Below are positions 53,025 through 61,488 of a stretch of 64,000 nt of DNA, piece after piece. Under the pieces are notes generated by a model. That model was not told where the DNA came from. It worked only from the letters and a program-made list of their open reading frames with translations, and ran no database searches. Position 1 is the stretch's first letter, and each line of letters opens with the position of its first letter. The position numbers and the translations under genes are program-made. The DNA comes from Paracoccus fontiphilus (GTDB taxonomy: Bacteria; Pseudomonadota; Alphaproteobacteria; Rhodobacterales; Rhodobacteraceae): positions 1-64,000 of the forward strand of contig NZ_JAFNAW010000007.1 in assembly GCF_017356265.1 (NCBI RefSeq), read 5' to 3'.

Positions 53025-53049
53025 GGAACCCGCACAAACCTCAGCCGTT
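53025..53049 (+). promoter_or_regulatory. EcfG-type promoter for ku-ligD
   Basis: GGAAC at 53025-53029, 16-base spacer, CGTT at 53046-53049: exact consensus, 29 bases before the ku start. General-stress control of ku/ligD copies is known in rhizobia, which supports it. Confidence 0.72.
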
Positions 53050-53078
53050 CCAATCGGGTAGATGCGGCGGAGGCAGCC

Positions 53079-53954
53079 ATGGCACCCAGGGCAAGCTGGA
53101 AGGGATTCCTGAAGGTCGGAGAGGTCAGTTGCGCAGTCGGGCTTTACACCGCCGCCTCCACGTCCGAGCGGATCGCCTTTCACACGCTGAACCGCAAGAC
53201 CGGCAACCGCGTCCACCGCGTCTTCGTGGACAGCGACACCGGCAAGACCGTCGAACGCGACGATCAGGTCAAGGGTTACGAAATCGGGCCCGACGACTAT
53301 GTCGTCCTTGACCCCGAGGAGGTCGCCTCGGCCGTGCCCGACAGCGACAAGACGCTGTCCGTCACCGCCTTTATCGGCTGCGATGACATCGACGACCTTT
53401 ACTTCGACAAACCCTACTATATCGCCCCGTCCGACGAGGGCGCAGCCGAGGCCTTTGCGCTGATCCGGGACGGGATGCGCGGCAAGAAGGTCGCGGCGCT
53501 GGCCCAGACGGTGCTGTTCCGCCGCGTACGCACCGTGCTGATCCGCGCCCATGACGACGGGCTGATCGGGACCACGCTGAACTTCGACTACGAGGTTCGC
53601 GATCCTGCCGAGGTCTTCTCGGACCTGCCCGACATCCATATCCAGGGCGAGATGCTGGACCTTGCCCAGCACATCATCAAGACCAAGCGCGGCAAGTTCG
53701 ATCCCAAGGACTTCGACGACCGCTACGAGGCGGCCCTTGCCGAACTGGTCAAGGCCAAGATCGAGGGCCGGAAGATCCAGCCCCGCAAGGAGCCCGCGCG
53801 CGAGGAGGTGGTCGATCTGATGGAAGCCTTGCGTGAAAGCGCGGCCCAGGCCAAGCCCGTGCGCCGCGTCCCGGCCAAGCCCCGGTCGCGCAGCGGCAGC
53901 ACGACTAAGCGCCGGGCGCCGTCGCGGTCGCCTGCCAGCAAGAAGGCCGGCTAG
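53079..53954 (+). CDS. ku: Non-homologous end joining protein Ku (copy 1)
   Basis: DNA-end-binding protein of bacterial NHEJ, 291 residues. The Ku core spans 1-255: ASWKGFLKVGEVSCAVGLYTA, IAFHTLNRKTGNRVHRVFVD, KGYEIGPDDYVVLDPEEV. A Lys/Arg/Ser/Pro-rich tail (255-291, RSRSGSTTKRRAPSRSPASKK) probably helps DNA threading and LigD contact. GGCGGAGG is five bases before the ATG; the frame upstream is noncoding. It is three bases ahead of ligD and has an EcfG-type promoter. Confidence 0.94.
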   Translation: MAPRASWKGFLKVGEVSCAVGLYTAASTSERIAFHTLNRKTGNRVHRVFVDSDTGKTVERDDQVKGYEIGPDDYVVLDPEEVASAVPDSDKTLSVTAFIGCDDIDDLYFDKPYYIAPSDEGAAEAFALIRDGMRGKKVAALAQTVLFRRVRTVLIRAHDDGLIGTTLNFDYEVRDPAEVFSDLPDIHIQGEMLDLAQHIIKTKRGKFDPKDFDDRYEAALAELVKAKIEGRKIQPRKEPAREEVVDLMEALRESAAQAKPVRRVPAKPRSRSGSTTKRRAPSRSPASKKAG

Positions 53955-53957
53955 GCC

Positions 53958-56459
53958 ATGGCAGGAACGTCCGGCGCGGGCCTTGATACCTACAACGAAA
54001 AGCGCGACTTCACGCAGACGCGGGAACCGCGCGGGCGCAAGGCCGCGAAGGCGGGCCGGTCCTTCGTGATCCAGAAGCACGCCGCGACCCGGCTCCATTA
54101 CGACCTGCGGCTGGAAATGGATGGCGTGCTGAAAAGCTGGGCCGTCACGAAGGGGCCAAGCCTTGTGGCGGGCGAAAAGCGCCTGGCCGTCCATGTCGAG
54201 GATCATCCGCTGGATTATGGCGGCTTCGAGGGCACCATCCCCAAGGGCAACTATGGCGCGGGCGCGGTGATCGTCTGGGACCGGGGCGACTGGGTGCCCA
54301 TCGACGGCGACTATGCCAAGGGCAAGCTGGAGTTCGAACTGAAGGGCGAAAAGCTGGGCGGCCGCTGGCACCTGGTCAGGATGCGCGGCAGGCGCGGCGA
54401 AAAGCGCGAGAACTGGCTGCTGATCAAGTCCGAGGACGAGGCGGCGCGCCCCGGCGACGCCGCCGACATCCTGTCCGAACGTCCCGAATCCGTGAAGACT
54501 GGCCGCACCGTCGAGGAGGTTGCCGAGGGCGCCGAGGAAAAGCCGAAGCCCGCCAAGCCCAAACCTGGGCGGACACGCAAGGCCGACGAAAAGGCCCCGG
54601 CGCCGCGCGCAAAGAAGGCGCCCATGCCGGATTTCATCGAACCGGCCCTTGCCACGCTGAAGCCTGCGCCGCCCACCGGGTCGAAGTGGCTGCACGAGGT
54701 CAAGTTCGACGGCTATCGCCTGCAGGCCCGGCTGGACGGGCAAACGGTGCGGCTGCTGACCCGCAGCGGGCTGGACTGGACCGACCGCTTCGGGGCCGAG
54801 GTGACGGACGCCTTGCGCGCCCTGCCTGCGGAAAGCGCCATCATGGATGGCGAACTGGTGGTCGAATCCGGGGCGGGATCGTCTGACTTCTCGGCCCTGC
54901 AGGCCGACCTGTCCGAAGGCCGAAAGGACCGCTTCGTCTTCTATGTCTTCGACCTGATGTATCTGAACGGCTACGACCTGCGCGAGGCGCCCCTGATCGA
55001 ACGCAAGGGAGTGCTGGAGGAGTTGGTGGGCACGGAACCGGGCCGGGTCAGGTTCAGCAGCCATTTCGGCGAAAGCGGGTCCATGGTGCTGCGCCATGCC
55101 TGCCGGCTCAGCCTGGAAGGCATCATCTCGAAAGAGGCCGACGCCCCTTATCGTTCGGGGCGGGGCAAGGGCTGGATCAAGTCGAAATGCTCGGACCGGC
55201 AGGAATTCGTGGTGGCGGGCTATGTGCCGTCCACGACATCCGACAAGCTGATCGGCTCGTTGGTTTTGGGCGTGTTCGAGGGTGGCGCGCTGGTCCATGT
55301 CGGCCGCGTCGGCACCGGCTTCTCCCAGAAGATCGCCGGAGAGCTGCGCGCCAGGCTGGAAGGGATGCGCATCGAAAAAAGCCCCTTCGCGGGCAAGCTG
55401 ACCGCCGACGAGGCGCGCGGGGTCCGCTTCGTGCGCCCGGACCTGGTGGCCGAGGTGGAGTTCCGCGCCTGGACCGCAGACGGCCTTCTGCGCCACGCGT
55501 CCTTCCGGGGCCTGCGCGAAGACAAGGCGGCGGCCGAGGTGGTGCGCGAAAGCGGGCCGTCCAAGGTCGGCGAACCGAAGCCGCAAAAGCGCCGCGTCAC
55601 GCTGACCCATCCCGACCGCATCTACTGGCCGGACGAAGGCATCACCAAGGAGGGACTGGCCGATTACTACGCCGAGGTCTGGCCGAAAATCGCCCCCTTC
55701 ATCGTCGGGCGGCCGCTTGCCTTGCTGCGCTGCCCCGGCGGGATCAACGGTCAGAAGTTCTTCCAGAAGCACGCCTGGAACGGCATCAGCAAGCATATCT
55801 CTCAGGTGAAAGACCCCGGGAAAAAGGCCGAGGAGGCCATGGTCGCCATCAACGACCTGGACGGGCTGATGGCCCTGGTCCAGTCGGCCGCGCTGGAGAT
55901 CCATCCCTGGGGGTCCACCGTGGCCGATTGGGACCACCCCGACACGATCACCATGGACCTGGACCCCGGAGAGGGCGTCGCCTGGGAGGCCGTGGTCGCC
56001 GGCGCCCACGAGGTCCGGCAGCGGCTGGCCGATGCGGGGCTGGAGGCTTTCGTCAAGACGTCGGGCGGAAAGGGCCTGCATGTGGTGGCGCCCTTGAAGC
56101 CCAAGGCCGACTGGCCTGCCGTGAAGGCCTTCACCAAGGCCCTGGCCGGCGCCATGGCGGCGGACGACCCCGAGGCCTATGTCGCGACCATCACCAAGTC
56201 CAGGCGCAAGGGCCGCATCCTGATCGACTATCTGCGCAACCAGCGCGGCATGACGGCGGTGGCTGCCTATTCGACCCGTGCCCGCCCCGGCGCCGCTGTC
56301 TCCATGCCCGTCGCATGGGAGGAACTGGACCAGATCGGTCCTGCTTACTTCACGGTCCTGAACACGCCCGGCCGGCTTGCCGCCCTGGACCGGGACCCGT
56401 GGGAGGATTTCCACGCCGCCGCCCGGCCGCTGGAGGTCAAGCCGCCGCGCAGGCGCTGA
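53958..56459 (+). CDS. ligD: Multifunctional DNA ligase D (3'-phosphoesterase, ligase, polymerase)
   Basis: NHEJ repair enzyme, 833 residues, with the domain order phosphoesterase-ligase-polymerase. The phosphoesterase (about 30-160) has FVIQKHAATRLHYDLRLEMD and HVEDHPLDYGGFEG. A basic Lys/Pro linker follows (~190-220). The ATP-dependent ligase domain has Lys249 in EVKFDGYR and ends around 520. The AEP-type polymerase (~535-830) shows MDLDPGEGVAW (metal Asp pair) and FVKTSGGKGLHV. All key residues look intact. It starts three bases after ku and ends abutting the facing ku2 gene. Confidence 0.95.
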   Translation: MAGTSGAGLDTYNEKRDFTQTREPRGRKAAKAGRSFVIQKHAATRLHYDLRLEMDGVLKSWAVTKGPSLVAGEKRLAVHVEDHPLDYGGFEGTIPKGNYGAGAVIVWDRGDWVPIDGDYAKGKLEFELKGEKLGGRWHLVRMRGRRGEKRENWLLIKSEDEAARPGDAADILSERPESVKTGRTVEEVAEGAEEKPKPAKPKPGRTRKADEKAPAPRAKKAPMPDFIEPALATLKPAPPTGSKWLHEVKFDGYRLQARLDGQTVRLLTRSGLDWTDRFGAEVTDALRALPAESAIMDGELVVESGAGSSDFSALQADLSEGRKDRFVFYVFDLMYLNGYDLREAPLIERKGVLEELVGTEPGRVRFSSHFGESGSMVLRHACRLSLEGIISKEADAPYRSGRGKGWIKSKCSDRQEFVVAGYVPSTTSDKLIGSLVLGVFEGGALVHVGRVGTGFSQKIAGELRARLEGMRIEKSPFAGKLTADEARGVRFVRPDLVAEVEFRAWTADGLLRHASFRGLREDKAAAEVVRESGPSKVGEPKPQKRRVTLTHPDRIYWPDEGITKEGLADYYAEVWPKIAPFIVGRPLALLRCPGGINGQKFFQKHAWNGISKHISQVKDPGKKAEEAMVAINDLDGLMALVQSAALEIHPWGSTVADWDHPDTITMDLDPGEGVAWEAVVAGAHEVRQRLADAGLEAFVKTSGGKGLHVVAPLKPKADWPAVKAFTKALAGAMAADDPEAYVATITKSRRKGRILIDYLRNQRGMTAVAAYSTRARPGAAVSMPVAWEELDQIGPAYFTVLNTPGRLAALDRDPWEDFHAAARPLEVKPPRRR

Positions 56460-57266
56460 TCAGCGGCTGCTGCGGCGTCCCTCGGCCTGGATGCTTTTCT
56501 TCAGCGCGGTCATGATGTCGATGACATTGTCTTCCGGCGCGGCCGCGCGTGGCTTGGGGCGGGCCGCGCGCTTCTTGCCCTTCTTCTTGGCGGCGATGAT
56601 GTCCTTCAGCCGCGCCTGCACCGGATCGTCCACCATTCCCGCATCCCAGGGCGTCGTGCTTTCGTCGATCAGCTTGCGGACCAGCGTCATCAGCTTCGCC
56701 TCGGGCTTTTCGGTCCCAAGCGCGTCGAAGTAGTCGGCGTCGTCGCGCACCTCGTCGCCATAGCGCAGGGTCCACAGGACGATGCCCTTGTCGCGCGGCT
56801 TCAGCATCACCGCGCGTTCGCGGCGATACATCACCACGCGCGAGATGCCGACGGTGCCCGTGACCTCCATCGCGTCGCGGATCACGGCAAAGGCCTCCTG
56901 GCCCACCTCGTCGGCCGGCATCAGGAAGTGCGGCCTGTCATACCACACCCAGGCGATCGAATTTGCGGGCACGAACATGTCGATGTCGATGGTGCGCGTG
57001 CTTTCAAGGGCGACCGCCTCGATCTCCTCGTCCTCCAGCATGACATAGTCGTTCTCGCCGCGCTCGTAGCCCTTGACCTCGTCCTCCTCGCGGACGGGGC
57101 GTCCGGTCTCGGCATCGACATACTGGCTGACCACGCGGTTGCCGGTCCTGGCGTTCAGCGTGTGGAAGCGGACCTTCTCGCCCTCGGTCGTGGCCGGCAT
57201 CAGGGTGACGGGGCAGGTCACCAGGGACAGCTTCAGATAGCCTTTCCAGAACGTGCGCGGGGCCAT
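56460..57266 (-). CDS. Non-homologous end joining protein Ku (copy 2)
   Basis: Second Ku, 268 residues: TFWKGYLKLSLVTCPVTLMPA, VRFHTLNARTGNRVVSQYVD, KGYERGENDYVMLEDEEIEA. The C-terminal extension is shorter and ends DNVIDIMTALKKSIQAEGRR, different from copy 1. The ATG at 57266 is preceded by GAAGGA. Its stop codon adjoins the ligD stop with no base between. Two Kus may form distinct homodimers or a heterodimer, as seen in some rhizobia with several ku genes. It has its own EcfG-type promoter. Confidence 0.94.
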   Translation of the reverse strand: MAPRTFWKGYLKLSLVTCPVTLMPATTEGEKVRFHTLNARTGNRVVSQYVDAETGRPVREEDEVKGYERGENDYVMLEDEEIEAVALESTRTIDIDMFVPANSIAWVWYDRPHFLMPADEVGQEAFAVIRDAMEVTGTVGISRVVMYRRERAVMLKPRDKGIVLWTLRYGDEVRDDADYFDALGTEKPEAKLMTLVRKLIDESTTPWDAGMVDDPVQARLKDIIAAKKKGKKRAARPKPRAAAPEDNVIDIMTALKKSIQAEGRRSSR

Positions 57267-57293
57267 GGCGGATTCCTTCACCGGATGAAAGGC

Positions 57294-57318
57294 AACGGCG
57301 GCAGCCGGGCTTTGTTCC
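57294..57318 (-). promoter_or_regulatory. EcfG-type promoter for the second ku
   Basis: Minus strand GGAAC (57318-57314), 16-base spacer, CGTT (57297-57294): exact consensus, 28 bases before the ku start. Confidence 0.72.
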
Positions 57319-57372
57319 GCAGCGCCACACGCCCGGCCCGGCATGACAAATGTCAACCGGGGCAGGGGCAAA

Positions 57373-57397
57373 GGAACTGCCGGGCAGCCACGCTGTT
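57373..57397 (+). promoter_or_regulatory. EcfG-like promoter for the SDR gene
   Basis: GGAAC at 57373-57377, 16-base spacer, TGTT at 57394-57397, 31 bases before the SDR start. One mismatch to CGTT; it is divergent from the ku2 promoter. Confidence 0.5.
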
Positions 57398-57428
57398 GAG
57401 GCAGGTCATCAACACGAAGGAAGCCGCC

Positions 57429-58181
57429 ATGAGCGTTGCGCTTGTTACCGGCGCGTCGACGGGGATCGGGTACGAACTGGCCCGCCTGTGCGTCGCCGAC
57501 GGTCACGACACCATCATCGTCGCCAATGAGCCCGCCATCCACACCGCCGCGGCCGAATTGGGCGCCCGCCCGGTCGAGGCCGACCTGGCGACACGAAACG
57601 GGGCGCAGGCGGTGGTCGCGGCCCTGGGCGGGCAGGATGTGGACTACCTGTTCCTGAACGCGGGCACGGGGCTTGGCCACGGCTTCCTGGACCAGGACCT
57701 CGGCAGGGTCGAGAATATCGTGATGACGAACATCCTGGGGGTGCTGCGCCTGGCCCATCCGCTGGGCAGGCGCATGGTCGCGCGGGGAAAGGGGCGCATC
57801 CTGATCACCGGGTCCATCGTGGGCTACATGCCGGGCGCCTATCAGGCAGTCTACAGCGGGTCCAAGGCGTTTCTCAACAGCTTCTCCATCGCCTTGGCCG
57901 AGGAGCTGAAGGACACGGGCGTGACCGTCACCTGCCTGATGCCCGGCGCCACGGAGACCCGGTTCTTCGAACGCGCGGACATGCTGGACACGCCTGTGGG
58001 CCAGGCCAGGAAGGACGATCCCGCCGACGTCGCGAAGACCGGCTACCAGGCGATGATGGACGGACGGGCGCAGGTGACGCATGGCCTGAAGAACAAGGCC
58101 CAGGCCGCCGCCGCCGAAATTCTTCCGGCCGAGATGGTTGCCAAGCTGAGCACAAGGATGTCCAAGCCCGAGGACGAGTGA
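57429..58181 (+). CDS. Short-chain dehydrogenase/reductase
   Basis: A 250-residue SDR enzyme: cofactor motif VTGASTGIG (residues 6-14), LFLNAGTG, and the catalytic pair Tyr142/Lys146 in VYSGSK with a Ser in ITGSIVGY. Sequence gives no substrate. The long unrelated-looking frame upstream is antisense to ku2. AAGGAAG precedes the ATG. Its stress-type promoter and position between ku2 and the YetF operon suggest a general-stress gene. Confidence 0.9.
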   Translation: MSVALVTGASTGIGYELARLCVADGHDTIIVANEPAIHTAAAELGARPVEADLATRNGAQAVVAALGGQDVDYLFLNAGTGLGHGFLDQDLGRVENIVMTNILGVLRLAHPLGRRMVARGKGRILITGSIVGYMPGAYQAVYSGSKAFLNSFSIALAEELKDTGVTVTCLMPGATETRFFERADMLDTPVGQARKDDPADVAKTGYQAMMDGRAQVTHGLKNKAQAAAAEILPAEMVAKLSTRMSKPEDE

Positions 58182-58219
58182 GGCCAGTCCACGGCACCGG
58201 CAATGGCGCGGGTCCGCGC

Positions 58220-58666
58220 CTAGCCTTCCTTCGGGATGATGCTGATGCCGCCGCTGACTTCCAGCACCGCCGCGTCGATGTCGCCCAGCGTCCTGAGGCC
58301 GTGCTGCGCCCGCGCGGCTTCCAGCAGGTCGCCCACGCCGACCCGGGCGCGGTCCATCGCCTCCTCGTCGATCTTCCCGTTGCTGATGAGCACGGTGGGG
58401 TTGCCGTCCAGAATCGACGCCGCCCTGTCCGAGCGCGACTTGACGAAGGCCAGCAGCACATCGGTCGCAAACAGCGTGATGATCAGGATCGCCGCGTTGG
58501 TGATGGAGAAATCGTCGCCCAGCAGCGCCTGCTGCGTCGTCTCGGCGATGATCAGCAGCAGGACGAAGTCGAAAGGCGTCATCTGCGCCAGGGTGCGGCG
58601 GCCCGACAGCCGGGTCGCGATCAGCAGGACGACGTAGATTGCGATGCCGCGGATGACTGAATCCAT
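58220..58666 (-). CDS. DUF421 (YetF-like) membrane protein
   Basis: A 148-residue protein. Three N-terminal membrane helices (IAIYVVLLIATRLSG, PFDFVLLLIIAETTQQAL, ITNAAILIITLFATDVLL) are followed by the DUF421 cytoplasmic domain (ILDGNPTVLISNGKIDEEAMDRARVGVGDLLEAAR). Bacillus YetF-type proteins affect spore or membrane properties; the biochemical role is unknown. GAGGG precedes the ATG. Last gene of a minus-strand operon, convergent with the SDR. Confidence 0.88.
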   Translation of the reverse strand: MDSVIRGIAIYVVLLIATRLSGRRTLAQMTPFDFVLLLIIAETTQQALLGDDFSITNAAILIITLFATDVLLAFVKSRSDRAASILDGNPTVLISNGKIDEEAMDRARVGVGDLLEAARAQHGLRTLGDIDAAVLEVSGGISIIPKEG

Positions 58667-58674
58667 GATGGCCC

Positions 58675-59190
58675 TCAGGGAAGAACGACAAGGTTGATCC
58701 GGCGGGTTTCGCCTTCGATGCTCATCTCGAAGCTGGTCCAGCCGAAATGCATGGCGCGCAGGTTGATCGTGACCTCGTGCGGGGCAGGGCCCCGGGCGGG
58801 AAAGGTCATCGTCTGCGCGCCTTCGGTCAGGCGGCTGTGGTCGGGTTCGGGCTGGATGCGCTCGATCGAGAAGCGGTCGAAGAAGGGCTGCGAGATTTGC
58901 ACCTCGTGGCTGTCGGCGGGATTGTCGAAGATGATCGCCACGTCGTCCGAGCCTTCCCACCGGGACACCCGCGGCACCTCGGCCGTGGCATGGGCGAACC
59001 GGATCGTCTGCTTCTGGAAGACGCCGCCGCTGCCCGTCATGCCCAGGATCGCCAGCAGCATGATGCCGCCAAAGCACCACCAGGCGATCCGCTGCAGCCG
59101 CCAATAGCGACGCTGCCTGTCGCGCGGCTCGTCAAGCTGCAGCCCGTCGGGGCGTATCTCCGGAATGGTAAGTCTTGTCCCCTGGCCCAT
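58675..59190 (-). CDS. Small single-pass membrane protein of unknown function
   Basis: A 171-residue protein with a basic N-terminal ~35 residues, one membrane helix (IAWWCFGGIMLLAILGMTG, about 34-53), and a beta-rich extracytoplasmic domain. The tail TINLRAMHFGWTSFEMSIEGETRRINLVVLP ends it. I recognise no named family. It lies nine bases from the DUF421 gene, so the two proteins probably act together at the membrane. The ATG at 59190 follows GGAGA; a TTG at 59220 is also in frame. Confidence 0.78.
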   Translation of the reverse strand: MGQGTRLTIPEIRPDGLQLDEPRDRQRRYWRLQRIAWWCFGGIMLLAILGMTGSGGVFQKQTIRFAHATAEVPRVSRWEGSDDVAIIFDNPADSHEVQISQPFFDRFSIERIQPEPDHSRLTEGAQTMTFPARGPAPHEVTINLRAMHFGWTSFEMSIEGETRRINLVVLP

Positions 59191-59259
59191 GGCCGGTCTC
59201 CGCAAGCTCTTGCTTCTCAAGCAAAAGCAAGCAGGACGGCTTGCGGTTCCATGCCGGGT

Positions 59260-59427
59260 TCACGGCCGGCCTTGTTCCGTTTCCGGCGGATCGTCGTGAA
59301 CCTCGGTGGCGTGCCAAAGATTGCGGCCCAGGAACATCACCAGGACGATGGCGACGATGATCGCCACCGCCGCGATGCCCGCGCGGCCAAGGCGCCGGGG
59401 GCCGGGCTTGGGCTCGCGGTTCGTCAT
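59260..59427 (-). CDS. 55-residue single-pass membrane peptide
   Basis: A short gene: basic N-terminus (MTNREPKPGPRRLGRAG), one strong membrane helix (IAAVAIIVAIVLVMFLG) and an acidic C-terminus (EVHDDPPETEQGRP). Its ATG overlaps the stop of the preceding 67-residue gene (ATGA, 59424-59427), which is good evidence that it is translated. The function is unknown; it may be a subunit or regulator of the YetF-like membrane proteins downstream. Confidence 0.72.
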   Translation of the reverse strand: MTNREPKPGPRRLGRAGIAAVAIIVAIVLVMFLGRNLWHATEVHDDPPETEQGRP

Positions 59428-59627
59428 GACAGCGCCCAGATCGCGCCCAGGATCACCAGCAGGATCATCGCCACGGGCCAGACCAGCACCTGCCAGGCCA
59501 GCCTGCTGCGCACGGGCGCCGTGGCGCGGACGTAATCGGTGTCCGACGGTTCGCCCGCCGCCCCGGCGGACCGGTCGATGGGACCGGCCTCGGTCGTCTT
59601 CTCGCCGTCTTCGGTCGTGCCGGGCAT
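59424..59627 (-). CDS. 67-residue single-pass membrane peptide
   Basis: Soluble acidic N-terminus (MPGTTEDGEKTTEAGPIDRS), then one C-terminal membrane helix (LVWPVAMILLVILGAIWALS). It starts four bases after the alcohol dehydrogenase stop and overlaps the next small gene by four bases, so it is part of the same minus-strand operon. I recognise no family. Confidence 0.75.
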   Translation of the reverse strand: MPGTTEDGEKTTEAGPIDRSAGAAGEPSDTDYVRATAPVRSRLAWQVLVWPVAMILLVILGAIWALS

Positions 59628-59631
59628 GATC

Positions 59632-60819
59632 CTAGCTCCCTTGTGCCATGCCGGGCTTCAGGACCACCTTGGTCCATTCGTCCTGCTTGCCGTGGAAGTT
59701 CCTGTAGCCGGTCGGCGCGTCCTCCAGCGACAGGCGATGCGAGATCAGGAAGGTCGTGTCGATCTCGCCCTCCAGGATGCGGTGCAGCAATTCCTTGCTG
59801 TAGCGCTGCACATGGGTCTGGCCGGTACGGATCTGCAGGCCCTTTTCCATCAGCGCGCCGATCGGGAACTTGTCGGCCAGACCGCCATAGACGCCGGGGA
59901 TCGACACCCGCCCACCCTTGCGCACCGCCATCAGCGCCATGCGCAGGGCATGGACATTGTCGGCGCCGATGCCGACCTTCTGCTTCAGCGCGTCCATCAG
60001 CGCATCCGGCGAAAAGCCGTGGCTTTCCATGCCCACGGCGTCGATGACCGCGTCGGGGCCGATGCCGCCGCTCATCTCCATCAGGGCTTCCAGCACATGG
60101 GTCTGCTTGAAGTCGATGACCTTGGCGCCCAGCTTGCGGGCCAGATCCAGACGATGGGGGTAATGGTCGATGGCGATGACCTGTCCCGCGCCCATCAGCA
60201 GCGCTGACTGGATCGCGAACAGCCCCACGGGGCCGCAGCCCCAGACGGCCACGTTGTCCCCGGGCTGGATGTCGGCGTTTTCCGCGGCCATCCAGCCGGT
60301 CGGCAGGATGTCGGACAGGAACAGTACCTCTTCGTCGGACGGCCCTTCGGGGATCACGATCGGGCCGACATCGGAAAACGGCACGCGCACGTATTCCGCC
60401 TGCCCGCCGGGATAGCCGCCGGTCATGTGCGAGTATCCGAAGAGCCCGCTCATGGCATGGCCATACAGCAGTTCGGACGCTTCCTGCTTTTCCACCGGAT
60501 TCGAGTTGTCGCAGGCCGAGAACTGCTGCTGCTGGCAGAAGAAGCACGCCCCGCAGGAAATGGTGAAGGGCACCACCACGCGGTCGCCCTTCTTCAGCGT
60601 CGATTTCGGGCCGGTTTCCACCACGCGACCCATGAATTCATGGCCCAGGATGTCGCCCGGCATCAGGCCGGGGATCACCGCGTCGTAAAGATGCAGATCC
60701 GATCCGCAGATGGCGGTCGCCGTGATCTCGATGATGGCGTCGCGCGGGTTGACGATCTGGGGATCGGGAACGGTGTCCACGCGGACGTCGTGCTTGCCGT
60801 GCCAGGTGAGTGCGCGCAT
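59632..60819 (-). CDS. Zinc-dependent alcohol dehydrogenase (FDH/threonine-dehydrogenase-like)
   Basis: A 395-residue medium-chain dehydrogenase. Catalytic zinc ligands are seen in [11 protein letters not shown] and [10 protein letters not shown]. The structural-zinc cysteines lie in [18 protein letters not shown], and the NAD fold in [23 protein letters not shown]. It belongs to the glutathione-independent formaldehyde dehydrogenase-like group often found in stress gene clusters. Substrate unknown. The ATG at 60819 overlaps the preceding stop by one base (TGATG). Confidence 0.9.
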   Translation of the reverse strand: MRALTWHGKHDVRVDTVPDPQIVNPRDAIIEITATAICGSDLHLYDAVIPGLMPGDILGHEFMGRVVETGPKSTLKKGDRVVVPFTISCGACFFCQQQQFSACDNSNPVEKQEASELLYGHAMSGLFGYSHMTGGYPGGQAEYVRVPFSDVGPIVIPEGPSDEEVLFLSDILPTGWMAAENADIQPGDNVAVWGCGPVGLFAIQSALLMGAGQVIAIDHYPHRLDLARKLGAKVIDFKQTHVLEALMEMSGGIGPDAVIDAVGMESHGFSPDALMDALKQKVGIGADNVHALRMALMAVRKGGRVSIPGVYGGLADKFPIGALMEKGLQIRTGQTHVQRYSKELLHRILEGEIDTTFLISHRLSLEDAPTGYRNFHGKQDEWTKVVLKPGMAQGS

Positions 60820-61436
60820 CAGTCTGCCTTTCTGTTGGACGAGGTGGCGATCTCGCCGGTTTCGAGAAGCATCTTCAGGCGCTTCAGTTCCTGCTTGCCG
60901 CGCATCTTGGGGTCGGCGCCCCTCAGCCTGGCCGCCCATTGCCCGACGATGCCCGCCCGCGGGCGCCAGGCGATATGCGCCTCGACCTCGGTACCCCGTC
61001 CGACGGGCGCGTCGCGCAACTGGACCTTGGCCTCGATGTCGATCTCGGCGCCTTCGACGGACCGCCAGGCCAGGGCCTCGTTCTCGCGGTCCTCGACCAG
61101 ACGGGTTTCCACGGCCAGATGCCCGTCGGGCGTGTCGATGACCCAGGTCACGTCCTCGCCGCTGACCTGAACGGCGGCAAGGCCCTCCATGAAGTCGGTC
61201 AGATGGTCCGGCTTGCGCCACATCTCGTAGATGCGGCTGCGCGGCGCGGCGATGGTGACGGTGCGGCCCGCGACCTGGTAGCCGCCGAAGCCGGAACGGC
61301 GCGCGGTGCGGCCCGGCGCGCTGTCCGGCGGGCGCTTGGGGCCGGTCTTCAGGATCGCGCTTGCGGCAAGGCCCGCGCCCACGGTCAGGGCAAGCACGGC
61401 GGCGGCAAGGGGCAGGTCGGTCTGGCGACGGTGCAT
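60819..61436 (-). CDS. SRPBCC family (cyclase/dehydrase-like) protein
   Basis: A 205-residue protein with an N-terminal membrane anchor ([21 protein letters not shown]). A START-like ligand-binding domain (about 60-180) follows: [60 protein letters not shown]. These recur next to zinc alcohol dehydrogenases and YetF-like genes in soil bacteria; the ligand is unknown. It is first in the group running to the DUF421 gene, 52 bases after manganese catalase. Confidence 0.82.
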   Translation of the reverse strand: MHRRQTDLPLAAAVLALTVGAGLAASAILKTGPKRPPDSAPGRTARRSGFGGYQVAGRTVTIAAPRSRIYEMWRKPDHLTDFMEGLAAVQVSGEDVTWVIDTPDGHLAVETRLVEDRENEALAWRSVEGAEIDIEAKVQLRDAPVGRGTEVEAHIAWRPRAGIVGQWAARLRGADPKMRGKQELKRLKMLLETGEIATSSNRKAD

Positions 61437-61456
61437 CGGAAAACTCCGTGAAACAG

Positions 61457-61480
61457 GGCGGCCGCCGGAGGACGGCCGCC
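61457..61480 (-). terminator. Hairpin downstream of manganese catalase
   Basis: Perfect 8-bp stem (GGCGGCCG / CGGCCGCC) with an 8-nt loop, between the catalase stop and the SRPBCC start. Only a short broken T-stretch follows, so partial termination is the most that can be said. Confidence 0.45.
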
Positions 61481-61488
61481 GTCCTTTG

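Noticed and set aside
52998-56414. Very long antisense open frame (over 1100 codons) opposite ku-ligD
   Set aside because: It mirrors the codon structure of well-identified genes; such frames are common at this GC content. No motif and no ribosome site.
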